Below, one piece after another: positions 1 through 11,600 of a DNA stretch of 64,000 nucleotides; within the stretch, counting starts at the first letter, position 1, and the number at the start of each line of letters is the position of its first letter. Source of the DNA: Atrichornis clamosus (Eukaryota > Chordata > Aves > Passeriformes > Menuridae). The notes under the pieces are model-generated. The model made no database searches. It saw nothing but the letters and a program-made list of their open reading frames with translations, and was not told the origin of the DNA. The stretch covers positions 1 to 64,000 of the forward strand of contig WBMZ01010855.1 of assembly GCA_013400975.1 (NCBI GenBank). The letters run 5' to 3'. Position numbers and translations under genes: made by a program.

Positions 1-440
1 CAGGAGGCCCCGCGCCGGGCGCTGAGCGCGGAGGCGGCCGGGGGCGCCGCGCCGGCAACTTTTTCCCCTGCCCGCGGGCGCGGAGGGAAGCGGAGGGGGG
101 GGGCACCTCCCCGCCCGCTCCATCCCTCCTCTCCTGCTCTCCCTCCCTCCCTCCCGGGGCTGTTTCTTCCTCGGTCCCCCGCCCCTCGCGGTGCCGCCGA
201 GCAGAGCCCAGCTGTGCCCGGAGCCGCGGACGAAGCGGCGGACAAAGGCCCGGTGGGTGCGCGGCACAGGCAGCGCCGTCCCCTTTCCCCGGGACGCCCC
301 CTCCCCCTGCCCGCCTCCCCCCAGCCATTTTAACTCGGTCCCGCCGGGGTGGTGGCAACTTCACTCGGAGGCGAAACGAGGGCGGGCTCTGCTCCCCTCC
401 GCGTCTCCTCGCCCCCAGGGTGAGCCCGGGCCCCGGGGGG

Positions 441-998
441 ATGGAGGAGGGTCGGGTCTCCTGGAGGGCGGTCCCCGGCGCAGTCGGGACACAAGCGGGT
501 GTATTTCGACCTATTCTGGCCGTGCGGCGCGTCGGGCCGAGAGTCCCCGCGAGGTCGGTGCCGTGCGGGACACGGGGTACCTCGGCCCCGAGGGGGCGGG
601 CGGACAGGCGGGGATCTCCGGCTGCCGAGAGCAACCCCGAGGAGTTCACGGGATTTTTCCTTCTTCTCTCCTCCTTCTCCTCCTCTCTCCTCCTCCTCCG
701 CCCTCCTCCTCCTCCTCCCCCCGCTGCTCCTCCCGCTCCCCTTCCCGCGGCGGGCCGGCGGCCGCAGCAGACGCCGCGCTGCCGCGAGGATGCCGCAGCT
801 GCCGGGGGCCGGGGGCGGTGGGGGGGACCCGGAGCTCTGCGCCACCGACGAGATGATCCCGTTCAAGGACGAGGGGGACCCCCAGAAGGAGAAGATCTTC
901 GCCGAGATCAGCCACCCCGAGGAGGAGGGCGACCTGGCCGACATCAAGTCCTCCCTCGTCAACGAGTCCGAGATCGCCCCCGGCGCCAACGGGCATGA
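441..998 (+). other. Upstream ORF overlapping the LEF1 start codon
   Basis: This is the only ATG I find between 1 and the LEF1 start. It has G at -3 and G at +4, a strong initiation context. Its frame stays open for 185 codons, passes over the LEF1 ATG (790) in a different frame, and ends at TGA 996-998, one base before the last base of exon 1. The predicted product is arginine-, glycine- and proline-rich, as expected from GC-rich DNA, and resembles no family I know. If transcription starts left of 441, it would be expected to reduce scanning initiation at LEF1. It may be only compositional. Confidence 0.45.
654..722 (+). repeat. Pyrimidine (CTC/CCT) tract in the 5'UTR
   Basis: Positions 654-722 are C and T apart from a single G at 700, with repeated TCC/CTCC units, ending about 70 nt before the LEF1 ATG. 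The tract is a simple-sequence, triplex-prone stretch. In RNA it could bind polypyrimidine-tract proteins. An internal ribosome entry activity has been reported for the long human LEF1 5'UTR, but whether this tract contributes here is inference. Confidence 0.8.
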
Positions 999-999
999 G
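790..999 (+). CDS. LEF1: LEF1 exon 1: beta-catenin-binding domain (residues 1-70)
   Basis: The exon starts at ATG 790 (A at -3, C at +4) and ends at GAG 997-999, before donor GTGCGC. It encodes [20 protein letters not shown], continuing with [20 protein letters not shown], the hallmark LEF/TCF N-terminal motif. This region binds the armadillo repeats of beta-catenin, joining LEF1 to canonical Wnt signalling. The start matches the family N-terminus, including the short glycine run. The frame is also open upstream with no in-frame stop back to about 499, but there is no in-frame ATG, so 790 is the natural start. The intron interrupts in phase 0. Confidence 0.97.
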
Positions 1000-1856
1000 G
1001 TGCGCGGCCGCGGGGGCTCCGCGGACGGAGGGGGCGCGGGATGCCGGCGGGCTCCGGCCGCCGCCGCGAGGGAGGGAGCTTCCGCGGGGCACCAGGGAAA
1101 CCTCTGTCTTCCAAATTTGCGCTAAGAAAAGAAATCGTCCCACCCCAAATCCCGTCTCCAGCGGTGCGTCGACCAGAGCCGGGCGGTCTCCGCGCCCGGG
1201 AATGGGCTGGAAGGGATGGCCCCTTCTGCGCTTCGGCCCGGGACGGGAAAGTTGCCGCGAGTTCCTCGACGGTGCGGTGGTATTAGACCTCAAGCAGCCA
1301 TGAAATTTCCTCAGTTAAATCAGCGGGGTCGGAGCATTAGCTGTAAACTCTTTAAGGGATTTGCATAAAACTGCTGGGGAAGAAATTCCCGACTCTAAAA
1401 CAACTTCAGGGCTAGCGGGGAGTCTTCCTTTTTAAAAATTTTGTTTAATTTTTTTTTTCTTTCCTTTTTTTATATTCCCCCCCTTAAAGATCTGCTAAGG
1501 AGGGCAACCTGATTTTCATTATTATTTTTGGTATCTTTTTACCAGGAGCATTTTGACCGCCATAGCTCCAAATATTTTCCAGAAATTATCCCCTTTCATT
1601 AAGTGCAGGATTCTTCTGCTAGAAATGCTTTGCAAAGCCGTATAGTTATTCACATTGTCATAAAATGATCGTTTGCACAAACGTTTCTGGTACAGTTGCC
1701 TTCCAAGCGACTTAAGAGGAAAAAGATGGTTATCCTATGCTTTAACTTTTTTCTTCCTTCAAGAAGCTGTAGCACTGTGATCGATAAAAGAGCATCCGTA
1801 CAATGACTTTTCTTCTTTTTCTTCTTCTTTTCTGATGGTGGATTCCTTGCGGTCAG
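1000..1856 (+). other. LEF1 intron 1
   Basis: 857 bp between donor GTGCGC at 1000 and acceptor TCAG ending at 1856. The first 290 bp are GC-rich and continue the CpG island; the rest is AT-rich, with poly-T/pyrimidine stretches at about 1437-1482 and 1809-1831, the latter serving as the distant polypyrimidine tract of the acceptor. No gene or mobile element is seen. Confidence 0.85.
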
Positions 1857-1920
1857 GTTTCCAGGCAGACTCAAGCACAGGATTCCTACCATGATAAAGG
1901 CAGAGAACACCCTGAGGAAG
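1857..1920 (+). CDS. LEF1: LEF1 exon 2 (residues 71-91)
   Basis: A 64-nt exon between TCAG (1853-1856) and donor GTGAGA (1921). It reads VSRQTQAQDSYHDKGREHPE then E and the first base of a glycine codon, matching the family stretch that follows the NGHE end of exon 1. The start was decided by phase: exon 1 ends in phase 0 and exon 3 needs one carried base, which only the AG at 1855-1856 satisfies. A second AG at 1863-1864 would shift the frame. It lies at the edge of the beta-catenin-binding region. Confidence 0.93.
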
Positions 1921-3377
1921 GTGAGAGGTGCACAGTCCTGTCTTGCAGTATTGTCCCTCTTATTAGACCCTCTGTGAGCATCCACACAGTCCCCAAACTG
2001 GAACTTGGTTTCTTTTGGGAAACATAAATTTAGTACCTTTGGGGAAAGAGGGATGCCAGAGTGCTTTCAAAGTGCATTTAAAAAGGAGACGAACGTGCAG
2101 CATGTTTATCTTGAGTGACCAAATGGTATTTCAGTTGTTTAGAAACTGATAAGTAGGCCAAATGGATCTTCACTGAAGAATAGGTATTTTTAGGATATCA
2201 ACTTAAACGCATCTATCTCTTCACTCATACAGTGTGGAGTTGTGTTTAGAAACTCTGTGCTTTTTTCCCTGTAGCCAAAGTCTGTCACTTAAATCTTCTC
2301 TTCCAAATCTAAGTATGAACAGACCTCTTGCTTTTTTAGTATACTGGTTAATTTTGATTGAGAAGGACAGAAGAAATAGCAGATTTCATTTAGGAAGCTG
2401 GACATGCGTGCAAAGAATGTGTCCTGTAGAGGATGGGAGATTATGTTTAAAATCAAATGCTTATCATCACAAGCTAAACCAGATCATAAATTCCATATAA
2501 AGACAGACACAGTTCAGTCCTGGTGCTTTCCAGGACTCTGTGTCAATCTTCCCCAAATTTGTCATTAAACAGCCTAAAAGCAATGATGTCTATACTCATA
2601 GAGTTTTGGCAGTGAGGGGGAGGTGTTCAGCTCTGGTTTGCTTTCTTTTCAGCCCTGCATCTTAAAACCTCATTTGCAAATAGTATCATTGTCAACGATC
2701 GTATAGCTGGGGGACCTGTTCACTCCCATTTGCAGGACCTGGACCCAAATAGTTTATTTTCCTACCAAATGGCCTCCCTCACTTGACTTCCCACATGTAG
2801 TACCATGTGTGCTCACAGCCCCCTTCCCAAATTGTTAGGATCTCCTTCCAAGCCACCCCCTGCTCTTTAATTGTTCCCAATGAGCGTAGCCAAAATGAAT
2901 TGTTCACTGCACACAGTGGCTCAGCAAGAGAAGGAAAGTATTATATCTAGTTATCACCACCCTGTCCTCTCTTTACTAACAATAATTTTGTAAACCCATA
3001 CCAGCAATAATTCTGAATCCACAAATCCTAGAGGCATGTATAAAACTGGGGAGAACTGCTACTTGAAAAATGTGATGTTGCTGATGTTTCTACTTTGATT
3101 TGAATGGGTGCTACAAAATAATTTGGTTACTCTGAGGCTGTTTTGTATTTTAAACATAAACTCCTCACTGAGAGTACTTGCTCCTTTAAGAATTAACTCT
3201 TCCTAAAAAAAATATTATTACAAATTGCTTCGGATTGCTGTCAGCAGTAATTTCCATGAGTAAGGAAACATTTGCATGCAGAACATTTAAATATATATAT
3301 AGTACCTGTTTACATGCTCTAACTCATGGGAAATGCATATGTGGGGAATAAAGTAATCATTGTTTCGTCTTTCATAG
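1921..3377 (+). other. LEF1 intron 2 (position of the internal promoter in mammals)
   Basis: 1,457 bp. In mammals a second LEF1 promoter in intron 2 drives a dominant-negative form without the beta-catenin-binding domain (established knowledge). In this copy the last 110 bp hold an octamer-like ATTTGCAT, a TATA-like run and an ATG in frame with exon 3, listed separately. The rest is unremarkable, with no repeat element or gene recognised. Confidence 0.8.
3270..3328 (+). promoter_or_regulatory. Candidate intron-2 promoter: octamer, TATA-like run and in-frame ATG
   Basis: ATTTGCAT (octamer in reverse orientation) at 3270-3277 is followed 14 bp later by TATATATAT at 3292-3300, a spacing reminiscent of octamer-TATA lymphoid promoters. 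About 25 bp further on is ATG 3326 (G at +4), preceded by an in-frame TAA at 3320-3322 and open into exon 3 without a stop. A transcript starting here would encode a LEF1 form without the beta-catenin-binding domain. Motifs are seen; promoter activity is inference. TATA-like runs are common in AT-rich introns. Confidence 0.35.
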
Positions 3378-3511
3378 GAAAGCATCCAGACAGTGGCTTA
3401 TACAGCAAGGGACCATCATACTCTGGTTATTCTGGGTATATCATGATGCCAAATATGAATAACGACCCATACATGCCTAATGGATCTCTGTCGCCACCCA
3501 TCCCCAGAACA
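3378..3511 (+). CDS. LEF1: LEF1 exon 3 (residues 92-136)
   Basis: 134 nt between acceptor TTTCATAG (ends 3377) and donor GTGAGT (3512). The product includes KHPDSGLYSKGPSYSGYSGY and SLSPPIPRT, a serine/tyrosine/proline-rich stretch highly typical of LEF1. Two clustered methionines (IMMPNM) could serve as the start of an N-terminally truncated form. This region opens the context-dependent regulatory domain. The exon enters with two bases completing a glycine codon and leaves in phase 0. The open frame continues upstream to ATG 3326. Confidence 0.96.
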
Positions 3512-5404
3512 GTGAGTTATCTCTTCCACAGGCTGGTTTTGGCAAGCTGTGTTTCCTCCTTTTTGGTCTGCAGAATGTTTACACCGGGGTTTTTTGGGTA
3601 GCTTCAGTTAGCATGAAGGTTGAGCTTCTGCTGTTCAGAGCCTCTGTCCAGTGGAGTTTGAGAGCTCTTAGAGGTGTTGGTCTTGATCACAGTGGAAAAG
3701 CTGAGATTAATGTCTGTGAACAGGGCTGGGGACAGGGTGGGGGGATCCCTGGTTTAGGACTGTAGGATAAAGGCAGAATGATGTAAATGCCGTCTTTGTA
3801 GTGACTGGGACAGATGTGAATTTTCTGGCTTTAACTCTTCGTTTGTTGAGGAAAATCAGGATCTGGAAGCAGAACTGCTAAAGTTGCATTTCAGTAAGAT
3901 GAGAAGATTGGATTTTCTTTTTTTTTTTTTTTGCCTTCAGATGTGGCATTACTCTTTGCTGATTGATATTTATTTCTGCCATCAGTTGGTCTGCGTGAAG
4001 GCTTTATCTGGCAGCATTGCTTTGAAACATGCTCTATATCTTCAGCCACAAATTGTGAAATGGTCGTTTAGGAATTAATATCAACCATGATGCAGTAGTT
4101 ACAGCTTTCCCTTACATTGTGTCGAGCACTGATTCTTCCAGGTTGGTCCCTCTGTTTCCATTGGTGTAGATGCATGTTTGATGGATTTTAATGTGCTTTA
4201 GTTCTGAACAGTCAATTCCCATTTATTTTTGTAAGCCTCTTGGTATACGTATAGAGCAATGAAGAGGCAATGTTAAAATGAGCTGTGGAAATTATATTAG
4301 TAGAACCGTAGTGGAGCGGGAAACAATTTGCTTGTAGGCATCCTGCTGTAAAAATGCCGCTGCTGTTGTGTGTGCTGTGATATGAGAACTTGGATGCTGT
4401 TACTTCCCTGTGATAAAGCAGTTTGCCCTCTTACTGGCTCTTAGATTTTTACATGGAGGTCTCTGTCATGGCATGGTTTTGCTCCCTGTTCTTGATTTTT
4501 ATTCAGGGTTTTGCATTTGACTTTAAAAACAGAAAGAAGGGGGCCTAATCTCTATTGGTAATTTGACAGTAGCAGAACATGTTAAATTAGTGTATGTTTG
4601 GAGTCGGAATGACAAGGCGCTTTGGCAGTGGGAAACACATGGAACTGCATTTGAAAGACGCAAAAACTCATGCAATATATTGCTTTCTATGCAATAGAAA
4701 GGTCTGGGTTTTTTTGTGCATAAATGCCAGTTCAGAAGCCTACAACCGTTTAGGGTGAAGCATGATGATCACAGTCTGATATTTGTTGTTGTAAACACTG
4801 TTCTACAGAAAACTTCTGTTTGGATATGTATCGTAGGGACAGGGATGCAGCTTTTCAAGAGGGCATCGAGACTCATGCCCTTTTGGGGACTGGGAAACTT
4901 CAGACTTTTTTTTACCCCCTTCTTTCGCATGTTACCTTCCTAAGAAAGTCCTGAGTGCTGGTGCATGGCTTTGAACAACAGAATCCAATCTAATTATTCA
5001 CCGAGGATTTTCTCCACATATACATGCTGTGGGGCTGCCACTCTTTACTTGTCTGGCATCAGTGCCCTCAGAATATCATCTTGCAGAGGCTCTTGTCTCA
5101 GGTACTTGAGGAACTGTCCTTTGTGGGTACGTTTGAGGGGAGGAAGGAGGAAAATTGCATCTTCTTTTTGATTGTAAAGCTGCCTGCTGAACATCTGAGG
5201 GGCTAATTTAGTTCAGTGCTGCTCTTACATGTTAGAGCAGCATCACAATTTCAGTAAAATAGTGCTGTTGCAGAGCTACAATGTTGACATAAGCCTGGAG
5301 TTCTTTCAGTTTAACCACAAGGCTACACGCCTGAGTTATTAAATAATTTTTTTGTTTAATTGAACTATAATCTTTGTTAGTCTCCTAGCTGACAGTCGGG
5401 TTTT

Positions 5405-5610
5405 AATGCGCGCGAGATCAAAACGCCGCATCCAGGAGATGACATGCTCGCTCGCTCCGTGGCTTTCCACAGCTCCAGCGCTGCGCTGCTCTCACCTTTG
5501 GGGGGGTCACAGCCGCTGCCCTGCGGCGCTTTGCTGTGGCTCCCCTTGCCAGGGCAGCGTGCCGGGGCTGGGGAACGAGGAGCAGCTGAGATCAGCGAGC
5601 ACTGGAGGTA
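5405..5610. promoter_or_regulatory. Small CpG cluster inside intron 3
   Basis: Starting with GCGCGCGAG, roughly 18 CpGs lie within about 200 bp, against a CpG-poor intron on both sides. The segment is only about 2 kb beyond exon 3. It could be an orphan CpG island, an enhancer, or the start of an unannotated transcript. No TATA box, coding frame or repeat family is recognised. CpG density is seen; function is inference. Confidence 0.4.
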
Positions 5611-8600
5611 GAGGTGTCCCCTGGGGTGTCAGTCCCCAGCCATTTGTGCGTGGTGTGTACCTGCGCCCTGCTATTTGCATGACAAAGACGCTTCTTGTTG
5701 ATGCATCTGTTGCCTGGAGGTGTTAGCCAGGATTAAAAAGCCGCCCTGGGGCGCTGAATCTTTTTTTCCACCGTGGAAGGACCTGGTGACTGCAAACTGC
5801 CCCGGGGATGCGCCCCTGGGGAATGGCGTCCAGACACAGGACAAGGAGAAGGGAGAGCAAAGCTTCCTGGAAAGGGAAAAAAGTTACTTTCATCAGCATG
5901 TGTAGGAGGAAAAAAAAGCCTTCATTTTTTTTAAAAAAGGCAAATGCTTTAGAAGCTTGCTTTGTAAAATTGAAAGTACAAACGTATAGTCACAACTTAT
6001 CTAAGAAACCATAAAATAAAAAAACTGAAGTCTTATTTCAGTGGAGCTTTTGGAAGGGAGAAGGTGTTTGAGAAGTATTTAGAACCTTCCAAAATCCGCT
6101 ATTGTTTGTAGTCTTGTCTTCCCCATTCTCCTCCCACTTTTAAAATTTTCTTATTTTACTGGGAACTGATTTGCTTTTTCCAAGTTGTATTTGTAGGAGC
6201 AGGAGGGTGCTAATTGCAAGTTCAGCGAGCCTCATGCTGCAGTATGTACTCTTATCAGATAGCTGGGTAAGTGGGAGAGCAAACAGTTGGTTGGGGTGGC
6301 TGCAGGAGAAGTGACATGTGATGGCACCAAAACCGCAGAAACACCTGGTGAATGTGCATCCTGTGTGCTTGAGATATTTCTTAGTGGTTTCTCAGCATTG
6401 AAGGGTTACTGAAGATGGGAGATGGAGACAGCTGTTTGTTTTCTAACTTGTGTGGGTTTTTTCTTTGGTTAACAAGACTCGTTTTGGGGTGGCAAACTTT
6501 CTCATCTGTTTGACTGGAATGTGGGAACAAAGGAGGTGACTGAAGAAGAGTCATTTCTCCACGTTGTAAATTCATCCAGAAAATAATTTTGTTTTTGTCT
6601 CTCCCTCACTCCCCATGAAATAAACTTCCTATGGAAAGACAGCTTTTCTGCAACCTCCCTTTTTGCTGTTCTTACGTGTTCTGGGGGTCTGGGTTTATTT
6701 CTTGGTGGCTCAACTGTCTCTTTGTAGCAGCTGGACGTGTGAAATAGGTCAGAGGATACAATCTATAAACATCTTATGGCACGTTGCAAAACACAGCATA
6801 ACCCTTTGAAAATGACGAGGAATTCTTCTGAGAGAGTTTGATTGCTAGGAACAACACAGGTCTAGCCCAGGATTTGGATATTTGCGTGCTTCTGCATGGT
6901 AGGGTGTAGGGAGTTAGTTCCTGTCTTGAAGAGCTGATGTCCCAGGAGAAATTGTGAGGATAATGTGGACAGAAGGAAGGATGAGGGTAGAAATAGCAAA
7001 AATGAGTGATTACAGAGCCTCAGAGGATTTCGTTTCTCTAGCTACATCTTGCTGTCCCTTTGAAAGCTGGCTGATTCACTTGCTTGTGGGGAAATTTTGG
7101 AACCCCAAGGGGAGTGTATAGGAGCTGTAGAAGGATACAAACCTGATTTTTTATTATGTTGTCTTTTCCTGAGAATTTGCTTCTGCTTACTGTGCAGTTG
7201 TAGAGAATTGCTGGGAGCTGTGGTCAGCTGAAACCTCCCTGGCCCAACATGAAATAGGCTTTCACAGTACAGATGTTGTGGCTCAGCTCCTGCTCCCATC
7301 AGAAAGCTTTGCTCTGATTCCCGAGTTGGCATCGGAGCAGGATGCTCTGGGGGCCTTAGGCAGCTGTGGTCCTGTCGCAGATCTCTTTCTTCCCCCCACA
7401 ACTCCAGACCCGTGCCTGAGGAAACGGGCTGCGTGGGCAGCTGAGGGGCTCGGCAAGCCAGAGCTGCTTATCCAACGCTGGAGCTCTGCAGCTTCCCCCT
7501 GTGTGGCGCGTGTCTTCTCAATGCAGTCGAACGATGCCGATTAGCTCCTTAAATAACTTTGAAACCAGGCACAGAGGAGCACAAAGCTTCCTCACTACGT
7601 GGAAGCAGACCTTGACGGGGTGTGTTAGAGTTTTCCCAGGGAGGAATTTTAGCACTAATATCTGAGGAGCTCGATGAGTTGTGCCAAATGGCAGCACCGG
7701 GAAAGAACAGGAATTTGCTTAGCCCTAACAGAGGGACCTCATTGCTGCAGATGTGTTCTCTGAGGTGCTCCGACTCAAGCATCACAGCCGATCGGTCTGA
7801 GACACAAGTCAGGCCACTTTGAAACATAAACCCAAGCTGTGAAGGGTCGTGGGATACGTTTTGGTGGTGTTTACTTTCTCCCACTTAATGAAATGGATCC
7901 CCCATTTGGAATAGGGGGCAGAAGAAGTTACTGCAGTGCCTCTAGGTTGTCCTTGTCTGAAGCTTGGTCTGGTTGCCCATGATAAGATGGCATTATCCAG
8001 GCAGAGTCGTAGGTATGTAGTCCATCATTATAGTGATATTTGGCACATACTGGTGAAGAGAACACCTTTTCTGCTTTTGCTGCCTTCTCCTGGTCAGGCT
8101 GACGCAATTAGCAAGTCTGGGTAATTGTGAACCGGCAAGGGGAAAACAAAATGTTCTCCTGATGTCTCAGTGCAGAGGCAGCAGTTGTGTGTGTATGTGG
8201 CTTGAGCAGAGGCATTATCAAAAACCCCACCCATTACAAATCATCAAAGTTGGAGCTTTTGCATAGCAATATGTGTGTGTGCTTATGGTGTCCTAAATAT
8301 CCTTTTTTCTATATATCTAGGAGCTAATTCAATATAAACCTTAAATGGTAGAGCTGCTACTTACTTTTTAAAGTAGTTTAAAAGCAAAATGTCATTCCTG
8401 TCTCTTTTCCAGCTTAATCCCAGCCCAGAAAAAATGTTAATAAGAATAGCTTGTTATGGGCTGCAAGTGCCAAGGAGGATATGGCTCAAGAAGAAAGCCT
8501 GAAGCTCCACAGGTTCAGGCATCAAAAGAGGAAAAGACTTTTTCCAGCTAGTTGCAGCGCTGCATGGCTGCAGGCGTTGAAAAGCCTGGGTACCGCAGGC

Positions 8601-11600
8601 CTGGCTTCTCATAAGTACTTAACTTCTGTTTATAGTTAGTGAAAATGCCTCCTGATATGGGAAGGAAATAACCCACACAAAAGCATTTTACTGCTGCTTA
8701 ATATTTCTGAAGTCCTATTAGAGGCATGTGCTTTTTTTTTTTTTTTTGCTAGTAGTAAAACACCATGTCTCTTAAGAAGACAAATGTGCAAGAGTCTGTT
8801 TTGACATGGACACTGAACATTTTGCAGCCCGAGGTCTGTGTTGTGTGTCCTGCTGTGATCTCCTGTGCTGATCTCACATGGATGGACAGTGATCCAGCAT
8901 ATGTCTGGTTCAAGGGAAACACTGCTGGGAGCTGGGCAGGCTGTCTGTCCTTGACCTGGTCGGGTCAGGTTGTCCTCAGCTTGTGTCCTCCCCACTGCTG
9001 CAGGGAAACCGTGTCCTGTGATGCTCCAGCTGTGCGTAAATGGCTCCCATTTACCCCAAACTGCCCCCTCCTGGATAAGCAGGCATTTATTTCTAAGCTG
9101 GTTTTGGTCTTAAGACATGTTTGGTGTAAGGACTGTTCTCGTGTGGGTGTTGGGTTTGGTCCTTTTCTGCAGGACACTGGTGTCAGGAGGCACAGCTGCT
9201 TGGTGTGCTTCTCCTTCCTGCCTGGGCACTTGGGGATTAGTGACTCTCTCGTTCTGACCCTTCGTGAGCATTAGATTCACTTAAGAAAATTGCATCCAGA
9301 ATAACTTAATCTAGCAACCCAGTGGCTTCCATTTGAGACTTGGATCTTGTGGATATGTTTATTTAGTTTGGGTTTCCCACTTCAAAGGAATCTGTCCTCT
9401 CAGCAAGAAGGTGATTGAGCACTTAAATAAAAATGTATTCATTGAATCTTTGGGATTGAGCTAAAAGTGCAGTAGAGAGTTAACATGTGCACCAACTGTG
9501 CTAATCAGTCAGGGATTGCCTGTTATCCTAAAGGGGAAGAAAAGTGGCCTGAACTGCCTGAGGAAAAGCAGCTGGCCTTCCATGGCATCGGGCGGTGGTG
9601 TTGCTTGCTGGGGCTTCAGGTTGAGATGAAGGACCTAGAATATCTTCACCTGTGACCTTCAAAGTTACCAAATCCCTTGTGTAGAAGAGCATTTTCATGG
9701 AGCTGAAAGGTCGACTCAGTGATTGTTTATTTTCTTTAAATGTCCGTGAATATAGGTAAGGTTGAGGCATAAAATCAATAGGATGAGCTCTAGTCAGCAA
9801 AAATTACCAGTGTAAACTTACGGGGCTTTGATTGAATATTTATAAAATGGGCAGTTTAACCTAAAAAGTAAGTGTAGTGCTGTCGCCAGCTGTAACACAT
9901 AAACCAGAGAATTGCTTTGGCTAGGAGTTATTAAGCAAGCCAGAGAGCAGTTAATTCCCAAAAGTGCCTGTCTATCCAAGCACTTCCAGTACTCCAGCCC
10001 TGTACTTCAAACAGTGCTGCACGAGTCAGTGGGCAGGTCTGCTTCACCCAGACCAGGGCAGAGGGAAGAAGTCCCTTGGGAGCATGTGATTTCATGCAAG
10101 TGTTTGCTGTGAGGTCCCTTCTGACAATGCTGGTGCTTCAAAGGAGCAGGGTACACGTGTGTGTGCTCGTGGTACGAGGCAGCCCTAGTAATGCTGCTTC
10201 GGCAAGGAGCAGAAGAAAGCTGTTCGTGTGACCTGTTTTTTCCTTCTCCCTCTTTGCTTTCTGAGTAGGGAAGCTTTAAAGCAGTTTGAAACGGGCTGAT
10301 ACTGCACATCCGATGCAATGTCAGGCACTGCACATACTCAGCAGCCCTGCTCTGAGAAGCCTGGAACTGGTGGGAGCTGCAATGAACCCCACAGTGCCAG
10401 CTCAAGGAGTGAGATTTCATGGAATTGAAAGGCATGATGCTGAAATCCTGTGTGTGGATACTGATGACAGCTCAGCTTCCCCTTAACTGACTATAACGGA
10501 GGTTTGGATGGGGTTACAGTCATTATCCAAAGAAAACCAGTCTGGAAGTTGTTTGATTTATCATGTATGTTCAAAAAACAGGGAAGGGGATCATGGGACT
10601 TTTGTTGGGCAGTTTTGTTGACTCAGAGGTGGCGAGCGATGAGCTCTAAAATGCTATCCCTGTGGGCTCTGTGTTTCTGAATTGGCATCCTAGCGACACT
10701 GGCTGCTCAGAGCCAATGCTCTGTCTCTGTAACAGGTCACTTAGCTATGCTATAAGGCTCTATTTCTTCAATTTTCTGCCTTTTTCTGTATTTCAAAACT
10801 GCCTCAGAGGTTTATCTTTGTGACTGTCTGTTGCCTCTCCACAGTTCTGGCATATCTTCTTGCCTTGATCTTTCTTCATGCCTATCAAATCTTGCATTGG
10901 CAAGCTTTGTCTAGCGTAAAAAAAGTACAATGTGGAGGTGATGATTGAAAGTGTCAATGCTTGTCAAACGCAGACTGTGCTCTGGGAGAAGGCCTTTTGC
11001 CTACCGATGTGCTAAAACGCAGAGAAACTGTGTCCAGCAATGCAGATGTGTTTACTTTGTTAAAATGCCACAATCCGGTGATTTGTTGAGGGTCTCTCAT
11101 TTCTGAGTTTTGAGTGGTTCTGTATCAGGTTCAGGAAGCCGCAGTTACAAGTGGTAATTGTGTTTTTGCTTGCTCTTTATTCCCCCCCGCCTCCCCATGC
11201 TAGTCCTGTACTTCCTTCACTGCAGTTTTGTATCATTCCCGTGTGCCCCCAACAGTGAGCAAGGTTCCTGCCACCAACCCATGTTCTGTCCCACAAAGCC
11301 ATGCCACAAAAAGTCGTGGAATGTCTTCCTGAGTTAGTTTTTACGATGTGGCTTCATTCTCACACCCGTGCCCTCTCCTCAGCTTAGGGTACGTGGCAGC
11401 TTGTTTCATCGCGTGGCGCTCCTTGTGGTCTGGTCAGCAGCGGTTCTGTGTTTTAGACTGAGGAAACACTTGTGTACAGAAAAGTTGACGTGAAGTAGGA
11501 GAATAATTGGGCCTGACCCAAGTCAGGGACCCCTCTGAACTGGGGGAGACACTGATTTTTCCCCTGAACGCCTGCATGAAAATCAGCCCCTGTCAAGTGT

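Larger units (their letters stand above)
1..1290 (+). promoter_or_regulatory. LEF1: CpG island promoter, 5'UTR and first exon of LEF1
   Basis: This segment is far richer in G+C and CpG than the rest of the window. It has runs such as CGCGCCGGGCGC at the left edge and no convincing TATA box, as expected for a CpG-island promoter. The island probably continues left of the window. Base composition drops sharply after about 1290. The transcription start cannot be placed from sequence; the full-length human LEF1 mRNA is known to have a long 5'UTR, so much of 1-789 may be transcribed. CpG enrichment is seen directly; promoter function is inferred from its position over exon 1. Confidence 0.85.

Noticed and set aside
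1..789. An antisense transcript at the LEF1 promoter, as known in human
   Set aside because: Nothing in the sequence supports a reverse transcript here; it would need RNA evidence.
191..856. Long open frames on both strands over the CpG island
   Set aside because: GC-rich DNA lacks stop codons by composition. Apart from the LEF1 exon and the ATG-initiated upstream ORF, these frames lack ATG starts or family resemblance.
1863..1865. An alternative AG acceptor 8 bases into exon 2
   Set aside because: It would leave 56 nt and break the frame into exon 3; the AG at 1855-1856 preserves the LEF1 peptide.
8729..8746. A poly-T run, possibly the poly-A tail of an antisense retrocopy or a Pol III terminator
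   Set aside because: No gene-like or tRNA-like sequence is recognisable on either side.
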